From NCBI RefSeq assembly GCF_000424985.1, contig NZ_AUKX01000006.1:20755-84754 (forward strand): DNA of 64,000 nucleotides. The letters run 5' to 3'. This document shows positions 1-8,854 of this stretch, one piece after another (the first letter of the stretch is position 1; the number at the start of each line of letters is the position of its first letter). The stretch is from Arenibacter latericius DSM 15913. GTDB taxonomy: Bacteria > Bacteroidota > Bacteroidia > Flavobacteriales > Flavobacteriaceae. The notes beneath the pieces were generated by a model that searched no databases, had not been told where the DNA came from, and was given only the letters and a program-made list of their open reading frames with translations. The position numbers and the translations under genes were made by a program.

Positions 1-289
1 TGCCGTATTATCATTAGGAAGTTTAACTGCATTTGCCCAAGAGGGAGAAGGAGTAACCCAAGAGGTTGCTACTGAAGTAGCAGTTGCCCAGGACGACTTT
101 ACAGCTATTGAAGCAAGTGAACTACCAGAAGCGGTAAGCACTGCATTAGCTACAGATCATCCTTCCGCTACTATTAATAAGGCTGCTGTGAACAAAGAAG
201 AGCAGTATAAATTAGAAGTTGCTTTAGAAGATGGTACAGAGGCTACTTTGTATGCCGATAAAGAAGGTAACTGGATAGAATTAGAATAA
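1..289 (+). CDS. PepSY-like small secreted protein, 5'-truncated by window edge (tandem copy 1)
   Basis: This is the 3' part of a gene whose first six to seven codons lie outside the window. It reads in frame from base 2 to a TAA stop at 287-289. The visible part starts inside a signal peptide (AVLSLGSLTAFAQ), followed by an acidic stretch and a compact C-terminal region (LPEAV...YADKEGNWIE) that resembles the PepSY-like/DUF2874 fold. It is a close paralogue of the complete gene directly downstream, with near-identical DNA over long blocks, so the pair arose by tandem duplication. A periplasmic or surface location is inferred from the signal peptide. The substrate and role are unknown. Confidence 0.8.
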   Translation, partial: AVLSLGSLTAFAQEGEGVTQEVATEVAVAQDDFTAIEASELPEAVSTALATDHPSATINKAAVNKEEQYKLEVALEDGTEATLYADKEGNWIELE

Positions 290-354
290 TAACTAAGGTT
301 ATTAGATTGTATAAAAAAAAGGATTTAATTATTAAAACATTAAAAATAAACATT

Positions 355-660
355 ATGAAAAAGATATTATTTGCTGCCGTATTATCATTAGGAAGTTTAA
401 CTGCATTTGCCCAAGAGGGAGAAGAAGTTACACAAGAAGTTGCCACTGAAGTAGTAGTTGCTCAGGACGATTTTACTGCTATAGAAACTAAGGATTTACC
501 AGAAGCGGTAAGTGCTGCAGTAGCAACAAATTATCCAACGGCTACTATCAATAAGGCCGCTGTAAACAAAGAAGAGCAATATAAATTGGAGATTGCCTTA
601 GCAGATGGTACTGCTGCAACCTTTTATGCCGATAAAGAGGGCAATTGGATAGAATTGTAG
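355..660 (+). CDS. PepSY-like small secreted protein (tandem copy 2)
   Basis: A 101-residue exported protein. I chose the ATG at 355 because it gives a clean signal peptide (MKKILFAAVLSLGSLTAFAQ); an upstream in-frame ATG at 307 would put a charged, non-signal leader in front of it. After cleavage near residue 20 there is an acidic, valine-rich linker repeating the pattern EVATEVV, then an alpha/beta domain with LPEAVSAAV...YKLEIALADGT...YADKEGNW, the pattern of PepSY-like (DUF2874) proteins. Such proteins are small periplasmic domains often found beside two-component systems in Bacteroidota, and a response regulator follows here. Function is not established. It could be a calcium- or peptide-binding stress protein, but that is speculation. 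Confidence 0.8.
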   Translation: MKKILFAAVLSLGSLTAFAQEGEEVTQEVATEVVVAQDDFTAIETKDLPEAVSAAVATNYPTATINKAAVNKEEQYKLEIALADGTAATFYADKEGNWIEL

Positions 661-703
661 AATAACTTGAGTTATTTTATTTGTATTAAGTTTGGTTTGG
701 TAA

Positions 704-740
704 GAGAGGGGTCGCATTTAGCGGCCCCTCTCTATTTTTA
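704..740 (+). terminator. Rho-independent terminator after the PepSY-like genes
   Basis: Twelve-base stem GAGAGGGGTCGC (704-715) with GCGGCCCCTCTC (721-732), one G-U pair, a five-base loop ATTTA, then ATTTTTA. It ends the tandem PepSY-like transcription unit before the response regulator. Confidence 0.85.
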
Positions 741-813
741 TGATAATTTTTAATTGCAAATCGCTTACTTATGGTATTTTTACTAATTCTAGCAAAAACG
801 GAATAATATCACT

Positions 814-2172
814 ATGTCCAAGTTACTTATCATTGAAGATGATGCTGCCTTTTGCCAGATGTTGCAAAAGTTTTTAATCCGTAATGGATATGAGGTTGAG
901 GTGAGTTTTACCGGGGAGGATGCCAAAATTAAATTTAAGGAAACTACATTCGATTTGGTGTTGACAGACTTACGTCTTCCCAATTACGACGGAATGCAGC
1001 TGTTGACCGATTTTAAGGAAATAAATCCAACAATTCAGGTAATTGTTATGACCGGATATGCAGAGGTAGGATCTGCGGTAGAGGCTATGAAAAAAGGTGC
1101 TTACGACTATATTTCCAAACCCTTTACACCAGAGGACATCTTAATGCAAATTAAAAGTGCCTTAAGTGAAAAAGTAGTTCCCCAGCCCCCTAAAAAGTCA
1201 AACGAACCAAACAAATCCTTATCTGTAGAAAGTACGGATTCCGAAGGCGAAGTAATCACGGGATTAAGTGAAGCATCCTTAAAACTTAGTGAGTATATTA
1301 AATTGGTAGCTCCTACGGATATGTCGGTTTTAATTACTGGGGAAAGTGGAACAGGGAAAGAAGTTACTGCCAAAGCCATACACGATCAGAGCAAGCGTAA
1401 GGATTTTAATTTTGTTGCTGTAGACTGTGGTGCTATCCCTAAAGAGATTGCTACTAGTGAATTCTTTGGCCATATTAAAGGTAGTTTTACTGGTGCGGTG
1501 GAAGATAAAATTGGTCATTTTGAAGCAGCCCATAAAGGGACCTTGTTTTTGGACGAAATAGGGAATCTTTCTTATGGAAATCAAATTCAACTCCTAAGGG
1601 CATTGCAAGAGAGAAAGATAAAAAAAGTTGGGAGTACTAAAGAGATAAAGGTAGATGTAAGGATTGTAACAGCTACAAATGAAGACCTTGCTGAAGCGGT
1701 TGAGCAAGGGAATTTTAGAGAAGATTTATTCCATAGAATAAATGAATTTTCAATAGAAACCCCGTCTTTGGTGGATCGTTATGAAGATCTTATGTTGTTT
1801 GCTGACTATTTCCTAAAGAAGGCAAATAAATCCCTAGATAAGCAAGTACAAGGGTTTTCCGATGAGGTAGTTGCTATTTTTGGAAAATATCATTGGCCAG
1901 GGAATTTACGTGAGCTACAGAACGTAATTAAAAGAGCGGTGCTTTTGACTACAGGAGACGTGGTGGAGAAAGAAACCTTGCCTAAAGAAGTGTATAAAAC
2001 CAAGGAAATTGATTTAGTTGATGAAAATTTTTCCAAAGCAGATTATGAAAAGGAGCAGATTATTAGAGCTCTAAAAAAGACCAATTTTAATAAGTCTCAA
2101 GCAGCAAAATTGCTTCAGATAACAAGGAAAACCTTATATAATAAGATTAACCATTATAACTTGGATCTTTAG
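814..2172 (+). CDS. Sigma-54-dependent response regulator (NtrC/AtoC family)
   Basis: A 452-residue activator with the full NtrC layout. The receiver domain (1-120) has acidic pocket residues E8-D9-D10, phospho-acceptor D52 and K102. The AAA+ domain (about 150-380) has Walker A GESGTGKE at 176-183, the sigma-54 contact loop GSFTGA at 223-228 and Walker B LDEIG at 246-250. A Fis-type helix-turn-helix lies at the C-terminus (about 410-452). The loop reads GSFTGA rather than the usual GAFTGA. It should activate RpoN-dependent promoters when phosphorylated. The gene is convergent with a hybrid sensor kinase, and their last 26 bases overlap; the kinase is the obvious cognate partner. Its target genes cannot be read from this window. 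Confidence 0.93.
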   Translation: MSKLLIIEDDAAFCQMLQKFLIRNGYEVEVSFTGEDAKIKFKETTFDLVLTDLRLPNYDGMQLLTDFKEINPTIQVIVMTGYAEVGSAVEAMKKGAYDYISKPFTPEDILMQIKSALSEKVVPQPPKKSNEPNKSLSVESTDSEGEVITGLSEASLKLSEYIKLVAPTDMSVLITGESGTGKEVTAKAIHDQSKRKDFNFVAVDCGAIPKEIATSEFFGHIKGSFTGAVEDKIGHFEAAHKGTLFLDEIGNLSYGNQIQLLRALQERKIKKVGSTKEIKVDVRIVTATNEDLAEAVEQGNFREDLFHRINEFSIETPSLVDRYEDLMLFADYFLKKANKSLDKQVQGFSDEVVAIFGKYHWPGNLRELQNVIKRAVLLTTGDVVEKETLPKEVYKTKEIDLVDENFSKADYEKEQIIRALKKTNFNKSQAAKLLQITRKTLYNKINHYNLDL

Positions 2173-4618
2173 ATAAATAAGCTTCTATCGCTAAAATTAG
2201 TACCCTAACCTTATTATTAAGACTACTGTAGGTCTGTTGTAATTCTTTTGCATTGAGTTCTAGCGGTTTTAGGGTTTCCAATTGTTCTAGAATAGGGATA
2301 ATTTCCTTTGCTTTTAACTGTCTGAACATGGGAAGCATTTTGTGCGAAATAGCATTTATCTCACTACTTTTTTCGCTAGCCATTACATCTTTTAGTTTTT
2401 CTAGACTGCTAGCGGTGTCTGTAATGAATGTGTTTAGCACTTCTGCAACCGCCTCTTTGTCGTCCCCTAAAAAAGAGGTTATTACTTCCAAACTAAATAG
2501 GGTAGAATTAGAACGGATTTTTTCTTCTTCAGCCATTTCTTGGTCTTTGGTGACCATGCTGGGGAAAAGTGCGCCTAGCATTCCTATAAACCTATCCTTG
2601 GCGAATGGCTTTTGCATAATCTCCGCGAAACCATGTTGAAGGTAGTCTTGTCTTTTTAAATCTTTTCTTCCTGTCATTGCTACTATAGGCTGTCCCTTAT
2701 AATGTTTGTATTCTCCGTTCTGGAGTTTTTCTAATACTTCAAATCCACTAATATTAGGCATTTGAATATCGGTTAATACAATATCATATTCTAAATGGGT
2801 ATTTTGATCAATATCAAAAAAATTGCTGAAGGTTTGTACTGTAAAATTGAGATGAAGACAGACCTCTTTTAGTAATTTCAACATGGCCGGATCATCGTCT
2901 AAGATTAGTAATGAGAGCTTGGCTTGTGGGAGAATTTTTATTTTCTCGTCCGGTTGCACTGGAGCTTTTGATATTTCAAAAGGTATATCTAAGGTGAAAA
3001 TACTGCCTTTCCCTTCCTCGCTTTTCAAGCTGATTTTGCCCTTCAGTAATTCTGTTATCTTCTTGGAAATTGTAAGGCCAAGCCCATAACCACCATATTT
3101 TTTATCGGTATGGTCTTCTGCCTGAGTAAATTCCTTAAAAATCTGTTCTTGTTTCTCCTTTCTTATTCCAATCCCTGAATCTATAATCTGAATTTGGGTG
3201 CTATAGGTATCACCAGTTTGTTGAAGAATCTTAGCAGTAATCTTGATAAATCCTTCCTCAGTAAATTTATAAGCATTGCCTATAAGATTAGTCAATATTT
3301 GCCTAACTCTAAACGCATCCCCGAGAACCGGATTTTTTAAACGCTCATCCAAATCTAGCTGCAAGGCAATTTTTTTTCCGGAATTTAATTCTTTTAAGTT
3401 TTCTGCAGTCTCGGTTATAAGATCGGCTAAGATAAAAGGGGATTCTTCGATCTTTATTTTTCCTGCTTCCAATTTTGAAAAATCCAATAGGTCATTTACT
3501 AAACTATCCACGTAATGGGAGGCCGATTTTACATTTCTAAGGTAGGAGACTTGTAGTCCCGTAAGTCCGGTAGTTTCCATTAACTCAGAATATCCTGTTA
3601 TAGTATTTAGTGGAGTTCGTAAATCATGACTTACTGTAGCTATTAGCTGTTCTCGACTTTTTAATAGGGATTCTGAATATTTCTTTTCCTTTTCAAGCTG
3701 TTGTCTAAATAATTGTACCTTCCAATAATCTTTTGTAATAAAAAAGGTGAACAAGGCTACAATTGCAAATCCTAATAAGGCTGCAATACCAGCAAGGCGT
3801 ATACTTCGCTTAAGGGCTTCTTGTTTTTTTAGGTTATCGTTATAGGACTTAGACAAGACTTCCTGTTCAAAAGCGGAGATAATACTACGTAGCTGTTGGG
3901 ATATTTCTAAATCTGCCCTACTGAGTTCCATCTCCTTTCGAGCTAGGTTCCGTGAAGTTCGTATATTCTGCTTCTTGGCTTCCTCTAATAGTATTTTTGA
4001 TGCCGTTATAATAGAATCCATTTCTTTTGCAGTAGCTCTATTGCCTTCGTCAGTAGGGACATTTTCACTGAGGTATTCAACGTAGCTTTTGAGAATTTCT
4101 CGTGACTTTTCTGGTAGATCAGCGTAGTTGGGATTAAAACTCTCTGGAGGAAGTTTCCCCATAGATTGCTCAATTTTGCTGAGCTCCACTAGAGCATTAT
4201 CTATAGAGCTATTGTTCTCACTATTTCTTATTAATCGTAATAGTTCTTTACTATTGAGAACCTTTTTTTTAAGCAAGCTCTGTACACTGTCCAACATTTT
4301 TATTTGGTGGTCATTGTTGGTTAGTAGTTTTATAGAATCAATGGAAATAAAAATAGAGTCTATTTTTTTACTATAGGCAGTAAAACTTATTTCTGATTTT
4401 TTCTGAATTGCTAGTTTAGAAAGGCTCTCTGCTTGGTACAATTCGGTAAGCAGAGATCCTGTTTTTAATAATTTTGTATCGTTTTCTGCATTGATTTCCG
4501 TGGAAACGTATACCTTAATTTCAGTGGTAATAAAATAGCCAGCTACTAAAGCTAATATGCCTAGAGTTAAATAACTGAATATTATTTTAAAGGTAAATTT
4601 ATTTTTTGTTTTGTTCAT
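2147..4618 (-). CDS. Hybrid sensor histidine kinase with receiver and Hpt domains
   Basis: An 823-residue membrane kinase. Membrane segments lie at about 10-30 and 274-295 and bracket a helical periplasmic sensor of about 240 residues. HisKA follows with the phospho-accepting histidine H331 (SHDLRTPLN), then the ATPase domain with N- and G-boxes (NLIGNAYKF, DSGIGI, GYGLGL). A receiver domain has acceptor D617 (VLTDIQMPN). A C-terminal Hpt domain has H759 (AISHKM). The protein thus carries a complete His-Asp-His relay, and the convergent sigma-54 regulator supplies the final Asp. The sensor signal is unknown. The periplasmic region is coiled-coil-like and has no recognised ligand-binding motif. 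Confidence 0.93.
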   Translation of the reverse strand: MNKTKNKFTFKIIFSYLTLGILALVAGYFITTEIKVYVSTEINAENDTKLLKTGSLLTELYQAESLSKLAIQKKSEISFTAYSKKIDSIFISIDSIKLLTNNDHQIKMLDSVQSLLKKKVLNSKELLRLIRNSENNSSIDNALVELSKIEQSMGKLPPESFNPNYADLPEKSREILKSYVEYLSENVPTDEGNRATAKEMDSIITASKILLEEAKKQNIRTSRNLARKEMELSRADLEISQQLRSIISAFEQEVLSKSYNDNLKKQEALKRSIRLAGIAALLGFAIVALFTFFITKDYWKVQLFRQQLEKEKKYSESLLKSREQLIATVSHDLRTPLNTITGYSELMETTGLTGLQVSYLRNVKSASHYVDSLVNDLLDFSKLEAGKIKIEESPFILADLITETAENLKELNSGKKIALQLDLDERLKNPVLGDAFRVRQILTNLIGNAYKFTEEGFIKITAKILQQTGDTYSTQIQIIDSGIGIRKEKQEQIFKEFTQAEDHTDKKYGGYGLGLTISKKITELLKGKISLKSEEGKGSIFTLDIPFEISKAPVQPDEKIKILPQAKLSLLILDDDPAMLKLLKEVCLHLNFTVQTFSNFFDIDQNTHLEYDIVLTDIQMPNISGFEVLEKLQNGEYKHYKGQPIVAMTGRKDLKRQDYLQHGFAEIMQKPFAKDRFIGMLGALFPSMVTKDQEMAEEEKIRSNSTLFSLEVITSFLGDDKEAVAEVLNTFITDTASSLEKLKDVMASEKSSEINAISHKMLPMFRQLKAKEIIPILEQLETLKPLELNAKELQQTYSSLNNKVRVLILAIEAYLSKDPSYNG

Positions 4619-4751
4619 AGTCGTTTCTCATTGAAAATGACACGTCTAAATTAAGGTTTTGACCTCCTATATGTCTATAAAAAAAGGTTAATTATTAATT
4701 GTGAAATATAATTTTGAAATTGATTACAGTGGATGTAAATTTGCGCCCATC

Positions 4752-4823
4752 TCAAAGGGGTGCTTGCTTTTGTAGGCTGAGATTATTCCCAAGGAACCTG
4801 GGCGGGTAATGCTGCCAAGGGAT
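4752..4823 (+). ncRNA. TPP riboswitch (THI element)
   Basis: The conserved thiamine-pyrophosphate aptamer elements appear in order: AAAGGGGTGC (4754-4763), GGCTGAGAT (4775-4783), GAACCTG (4794-4800) and GGGTAATGCTGCCAAGGGA (4804-4822). Spacing matches the family. There is no U-tract terminator after the aptamer; only a short GCGA-AAA-TCGC hairpin follows (4824-4834). Control is therefore more likely at translation of the downstream TonB receptor, whose ATG is 125 bases further on. Confidence 0.93.
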
Positions 4824-4925
4824 GCGAAAATCGCGTTCGGGAATTTCTAACGTTTTATTTCTGATACCGTTTTGTTGTCAGGAAAAAACAAAAATCAAAT
4901 TTTAACAAGAATAATAGCCCCTTTT

Positions 4926-4949
4926 ATTCGTAACAAATGTATTACGAAT
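4926..4949 (+). promoter_or_regulatory. Inverted repeat enclosing the start codon of the TonB receptor
   Basis: ATTCGTAA (4926-4933) and TTACGAAT (4942-4949) are perfect reverse complements separated by eight bases. The right arm covers the first two bases of the ATG at 4948-4950, so in the mRNA the start codon would sit in a hairpin. This is a candidate expression platform for the upstream TPP aptamer. The pairing is seen in the sequence; its role is inferred. Confidence 0.5.
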
Positions 4950-7119
4950 GAAAACTATGTTCACAACGGCTGCCATTTTTGGAGCCTTATTATCGGCCTA
5001 TGGCCAAGAAACGCCTAAGGATTCTCTAGAAGGCAGTAAGATTACACTAGATGAGGTGCTAGTTTCCGCGGTTCGGGTTACCCAAGAATCGCCAGTTACC
5101 TTCACCAACCTCACCAAAAAACAGATGAAATCTAGGAACTTAGGTCAGGATATCCCAGTGCTAATGAATTTTTTACCAGCGGTGGTAACTACTACTGATG
5201 CTGGTGCAGGAGTTGGTTATACAGGTATAAGAGTAAGGGGTAGTGATGGAACTAGAGTAAACGTTACCATTAATGGTATTCCATATAATGACTCTGAGTC
5301 CCATGGGACCTTCTGGGTAAATATGCCCGATTTTGCCTCTTCCACTCAAAGCCTACAGTTGCAAAGAGGGGTAGGGACTTCAACAAACGGATCTGGGGCA
5401 TTTGGAGCAAGTTTAAATGTCCTTACCGATGCCGTTTCAGAAGAAGCGTTTGGTGAGATTAACTCGTCTTTTGGGAGCTTTAATACCCTGAAAAATAACT
5501 TGAAGTTTAGTACAGGATTGCTTAATGATCACGTAGAAATCGCTGGTCGCTTTTCTAGAATTACTTCTGATGGTTATATTGATAGGGCCTCTTCCGAGTT
5601 AGATTCCTATTTTTTACAGGCATCTTATATGGATGATAAGACCTTGATAAAGGCACTTATGTTTGGGGGGCATCAAACAACTTACCAGGCATGGAACGGG
5701 ATAGATAGGGACCAGCTCGAAAATAATAGAACCTACAACACCGCAGGGGAATATACCGATGAAAATGGGGTTGTTCAGTTTTATGATAATGAGGTGGACG
5801 ACTATAAGCAGAATCATTTTCAATTACACTGGAACCAGAAGCTCTCCAATAGTTGGAGTACAAACTTAGCCTTACACTATACTCTTGGGGAAGGATATTT
5901 TGAGCAGTATAGAGAAGACGATAAGTTTTCTACTTATGGGATAGACCCCTTTATGAAGGATGGTGAAGAAGTAAATAGTACCGATCTAATCCGTAGAAGG
6001 TGGTTAGACAATGACTTTTATGGGGCTACATTTTCTGCTAATTACCAAGATGATAATTTAAATGTGATTATAGGTGGAGGATGGAACAATTATACTGGAG
6101 ACCATTTTGGTGAAATTATATGGGCACGTTTTTCCAGTAATAGAGGCTATAAAGACAGGTACTACGACGATACCTCCACAAAGGAGGATTTGAATATTTA
6201 CGCTAAGGCTAACTATAAAATAGATAGGAACTGGAGCGTTTATGGGGATGTGCAATTAAGGAATATCATTTATACTGCTAATGGAGAAGAAACAGGCTTA
6301 GTAGATGATACCTTTACCTTTTTTAATCCAAAGGCAGGGATTACGTACGATTTAAATACCAATAATAATTTTTACCTCTCTTATGCGAGGGCAAATAGAG
6401 AGCCAAACAGAAACGATTACAAAGGTGGAAGTCCTAAACCAGAAAAACTGGACGATTTTGAATTAGGATGGCGCCATACTTCACCGGGAGTTAGATTGAA
6501 TACTAATTTGTACTATATGAAGTACAAAAATCAATTAGTACTTACCGGGGAGCTTAATGATGTTGGAGGTCCTTTACGTGCCAATGTTGGTGATAGTTAT
6601 AGAATGGGGTTAGAAGTAGATGCTATATTTACTTTGGGGGATAAATTTATCCTACGTCCTAATATAGCACTTAGTGATAACAGAAATAAAGATTTTGTAT
6701 TCCAGCGCGATGGAAATCTAGAAAACTTAGGGGATACCCATATTTCATTCTCCCCAAGTGTTATAGCGGGTAACATTTTAACCTATATGCCCAATACCGA
6801 TTTACAACTAAGTTTACTTACAAAATACGTGGGCAAGCAGTATATGGGGAATATAGACGCTAAGAGTTCTGTGCTAGATGCCTATTCTCAAACCGATATC
6901 AATGTGCAATATGTTATTGAGACAAATAGCTTTATCAAGAACATTGTGCTTTCTGGTTTAGTTAATAATATTTTTGATAGCCTGTATGAGTCTAATGGTT
7001 ACTTTTTTACATATGACGATGATTATTCTAACCCTGGTACTATTACTACCGTGGAAGGAGCAGGATATTATCCTCAGGCAGGTATCAATTTCTTATTAGG
7101 AGCAACATTAAACTTTTAG
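4948..7119 (+). CDS. TonB-dependent outer-membrane receptor, probable thiamine importer
   Basis: A 723-residue receptor. The signal peptide (MKTMFTTAAIFGALLSAYGQ) is followed by a TonB-box-like segment (ITLDEVLVSAVRV), a plug domain (about 45-160, with GVGYTGIRVRGSDGTRVNVT and the NGIPYNDSESHG loop) and a long beta-barrel ending in an aromatic terminal strand (FLLGATLNF). The substrate is inferred from regulation: a TPP riboswitch lies in its leader, and TPP-controlled TonB receptors in Bacteroidota are accepted as transporters of thiamine or its precursors. No inner-membrane thiamine permease or thi biosynthesis gene is adjacent, so the receptor is a stand-alone unit. A second in-frame ATG at 4957 is a possible alternative start. 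Confidence 0.88.
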   Translation: MKTMFTTAAIFGALLSAYGQETPKDSLEGSKITLDEVLVSAVRVTQESPVTFTNLTKKQMKSRNLGQDIPVLMNFLPAVVTTTDAGAGVGYTGIRVRGSDGTRVNVTINGIPYNDSESHGTFWVNMPDFASSTQSLQLQRGVGTSTNGSGAFGASLNVLTDAVSEEAFGEINSSFGSFNTLKNNLKFSTGLLNDHVEIAGRFSRITSDGYIDRASSELDSYFLQASYMDDKTLIKALMFGGHQTTYQAWNGIDRDQLENNRTYNTAGEYTDENGVVQFYDNEVDDYKQNHFQLHWNQKLSNSWSTNLALHYTLGEGYFEQYREDDKFSTYGIDPFMKDGEEVNSTDLIRRRWLDNDFYGATFSANYQDDNLNVIIGGGWNNYTGDHFGEIIWARFSSNRGYKDRYYDDTSTKEDLNIYAKANYKIDRNWSVYGDVQLRNIIYTANGEETGLVDDTFTFFNPKAGITYDLNTNNNFYLSYARANREPNRNDYKGGSPKPEKLDDFELGWRHTSPGVRLNTNLYYMKYKNQLVLTGELNDVGGPLRANVGDSYRMGLEVDAIFTLGDKFILRPNIALSDNRNKDFVFQRDGNLENLGDTHISFSPSVIAGNILTYMPNTDLQLSLLTKYVGKQYMGNIDAKSSVLDAYSQTDINVQYVIETNSFIKNIVLSGLVNNIFDSLYESNGYFFTYDDDYSNPGTITTVEGAGYYPQAGINFLLGATLNF

Positions 7120-7152
7120 TTTAATATGTAGGCACGGTATAATTAGTTGATT

Positions 7153-7209
7153 AAAAGGCTGTAAGATTAGGAAGATGGAGACATGTCTTTTTAATTTTAT
7201 AGCCTTTTT
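7153..7209 (+). terminator. Terminator after the thiamine TonB receptor
   Basis: AAAAGGCTGTAA (7153-7164) pairs with TTATAGCCTTTT (7197-7208) with one G-U pair, ending in a T run. A perfect palindrome AGACATGTCT (7179-7188) sits inside the loop and can fold separately. Confidence 0.65.
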
Positions 7210-7337
7210 ACTTATAGAAAAATCAAAGAAGTAATTTAGAAGGCACTGACAATGATATAATATATGTTTATCTTATTTAGTTTGTGACTGTTTACTTTCT
7301 TAGTGGTAAATTATTATCTAAAACATAATCTAAGTTG

Positions 7338-7391
7338 TATAGCCACAAGGTTATTAGGTGTCGCTTATTACATTTTAACCTTGTAGCTATA
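7338..7391. repeat. 16-base inverted repeat in the convergent intergenic region
   Basis: Arms at 7338-7353 and 7376-7391 match in 15 of 16 bases around a 22-base loop. The repeat lies just past the stop codon of the leftward oxidoreductase gene and probably protects or ends its mRNA. It has no T-run on either strand, so it is not a textbook terminator. Confidence 0.5.
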
Positions 7392-7418
7392 TATCTGCCT
7401 AACCTTATAATAGAGTTT

Positions 7419-8795
7419 CTAGACCTTATTAGGAACCACATACGGCGCCCTGTATTCTCTAGTTAAAAAAGCATCTGCTTTTTTATTATCAATAAACGTT
7501 TCCGTCTTACCATCAAATTTCAAAGTTTCTCCCACGCGGTAGGCAATATTTGCTATTAATGGGAGTACTGTAGAGGTGTGTCCAACTTCAATATCGCAAT
7601 TCAATACATCTTGATTTCCGGATCGAAGCCCGTCAATGAAATTCCCAAAATGTCCTTTACTGTCCGGAGCGGTGCGGAAGGAATTATCTCCACCAATAGC
7701 AGCGCCAGCTCCCATGCCCGATCCTGCAAAAGGTTCGGTTTCCGAACCCTTATAAGCCTTCCAAGTATCACCATTTATTTCTAGCCATCCCTCGGTACCG
7801 TAAAATATATTACCTATTTTAATACCTAAATTGGCTTCGTGGTTAGTGTACCTACCGCGAGTTTCAAATTCTAAAATTTTACCATCCGCATACTCTATGA
7901 CTGAGGTTTGGGTATTGGGTGTTTCTTGAGAACACTCTTCAGGAGATATTCCGAAAATACCACCCATAGATTGTACTTTTATGGGGTGCTCATTCTTGTT
8001 TAGGCCCCATCGGGCAACATCAAATTGATGTGGTCCCTGGTTGCCAGTATCCCCATTTCCTGTGTTCCAGTGCCAATGCCAATTATAATGTCCTCTTTTT
8101 TCATTGTACGGTCTATACGTGGCCGGTCCTAACCAAAGATCATAGTTAAGGGTTGCAGGGGGAGTGCTATCTGGGGAGATGCCAAAGGAATCTCGTGGTT
8201 TAAAACAGGTTCCACGTGCCATGAATACATCGCCTATTCCCCCACTATGAAGGAATTCTATCGCTTGCATCACGTTACTTATAGAACGGTTTTGAAATCC
8301 TACTTGTACTAATCGGTTGTATTTTCTAGCCGCTTCCACCATTTTTCTTCCTTCCCATACATTGTGTGAACTTGGTTTTTCTACATATACGTGCTTTCCG
8401 GCCTGGCATGCCCAAATAGTAGATAGGGCGTGCCAATGATTAGGAGTTGCAATAACCACCGCATCAATCTCCTTATCGTCATAAACTTTTCGCAAATCTT
8501 CTTCCGTTCCTGGCCTGTTGCCATTTTGATGTGTTGCCGCTAAGGCTACCCGTTCTTCTAGAAATGCGGAATCTACATCGCAAATGGTCTTAATCCTCAC
8601 ACCATCATCATACATTTTAGCAAAACTCTCCATTAATCCTTTTCCACGACCCCTAACACCAATAGATGCCATTATAATACGATCATTTGCCCCTAGAATA
8701 TTCCCGTAAGATTTAGCAGTAAAAGCCGATGCTCCAACGACAATTCCAGTACTGGCCAAAGTGGTTTTTTTAATAAAATTTCTTCTGTTGCCCAT
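7419..8795 (-). CDS. Exported Gfo/Idh/MocA-family oxidoreductase (Tat signal)
   Basis: The start at 8795 gives 458 residues beginning MGNRRNFIKKTTLASTG, a twin-arginine-type signal; the longer frame from 8837 only adds an unlikely leader. A Rossmann domain follows (IMASIGVRGRGKG instead of the usual GxGxxG) with the family motif EKPSSHN, and then the alpha/beta dimerisation domain containing HWHWNTGNGDTGNQGPHQFDVARW. Family members oxidise or reduce sugars with NAD(P), and a subset use bound NAD for hydrolysis (GH109). It is last in a leftward run after two DUF1080 hydrolases and a DUF6807 protein, which suggests a periplasmic enzyme that acts on glycosides, for example C3 oxidation. The exact substrate is unknown. 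Confidence 0.85.
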   Translation of the reverse strand: MGNRRNFIKKTTLASTGIVVGASAFTAKSYGNILGANDRIIMASIGVRGRGKGLMESFAKMYDDGVRIKTICDVDSAFLEERVALAATHQNGNRPGTEEDLRKVYDDKEIDAVVIATPNHWHALSTIWACQAGKHVYVEKPSSHNVWEGRKMVEAARKYNRLVQVGFQNRSISNVMQAIEFLHSGGIGDVFMARGTCFKPRDSFGISPDSTPPATLNYDLWLGPATYRPYNEKRGHYNWHWHWNTGNGDTGNQGPHQFDVARWGLNKNEHPIKVQSMGGIFGISPEECSQETPNTQTSVIEYADGKILEFETRGRYTNHEANLGIKIGNIFYGTEGWLEINGDTWKAYKGSETEPFAGSGMGAGAAIGGDNSFRTAPDSKGHFGNFIDGLRSGNQDVLNCDIEVGHTSTVLPLIANIAYRVGETLKFDGKTETFIDNKKADAFLTREYRAPYVVPNKV

Positions 8796-8854
8796 GGTAT
8801 TTTTTTTAATGGTTGATTTTATAATGAAGTGCCTCAATAGGCTGTTAAAGTTGG

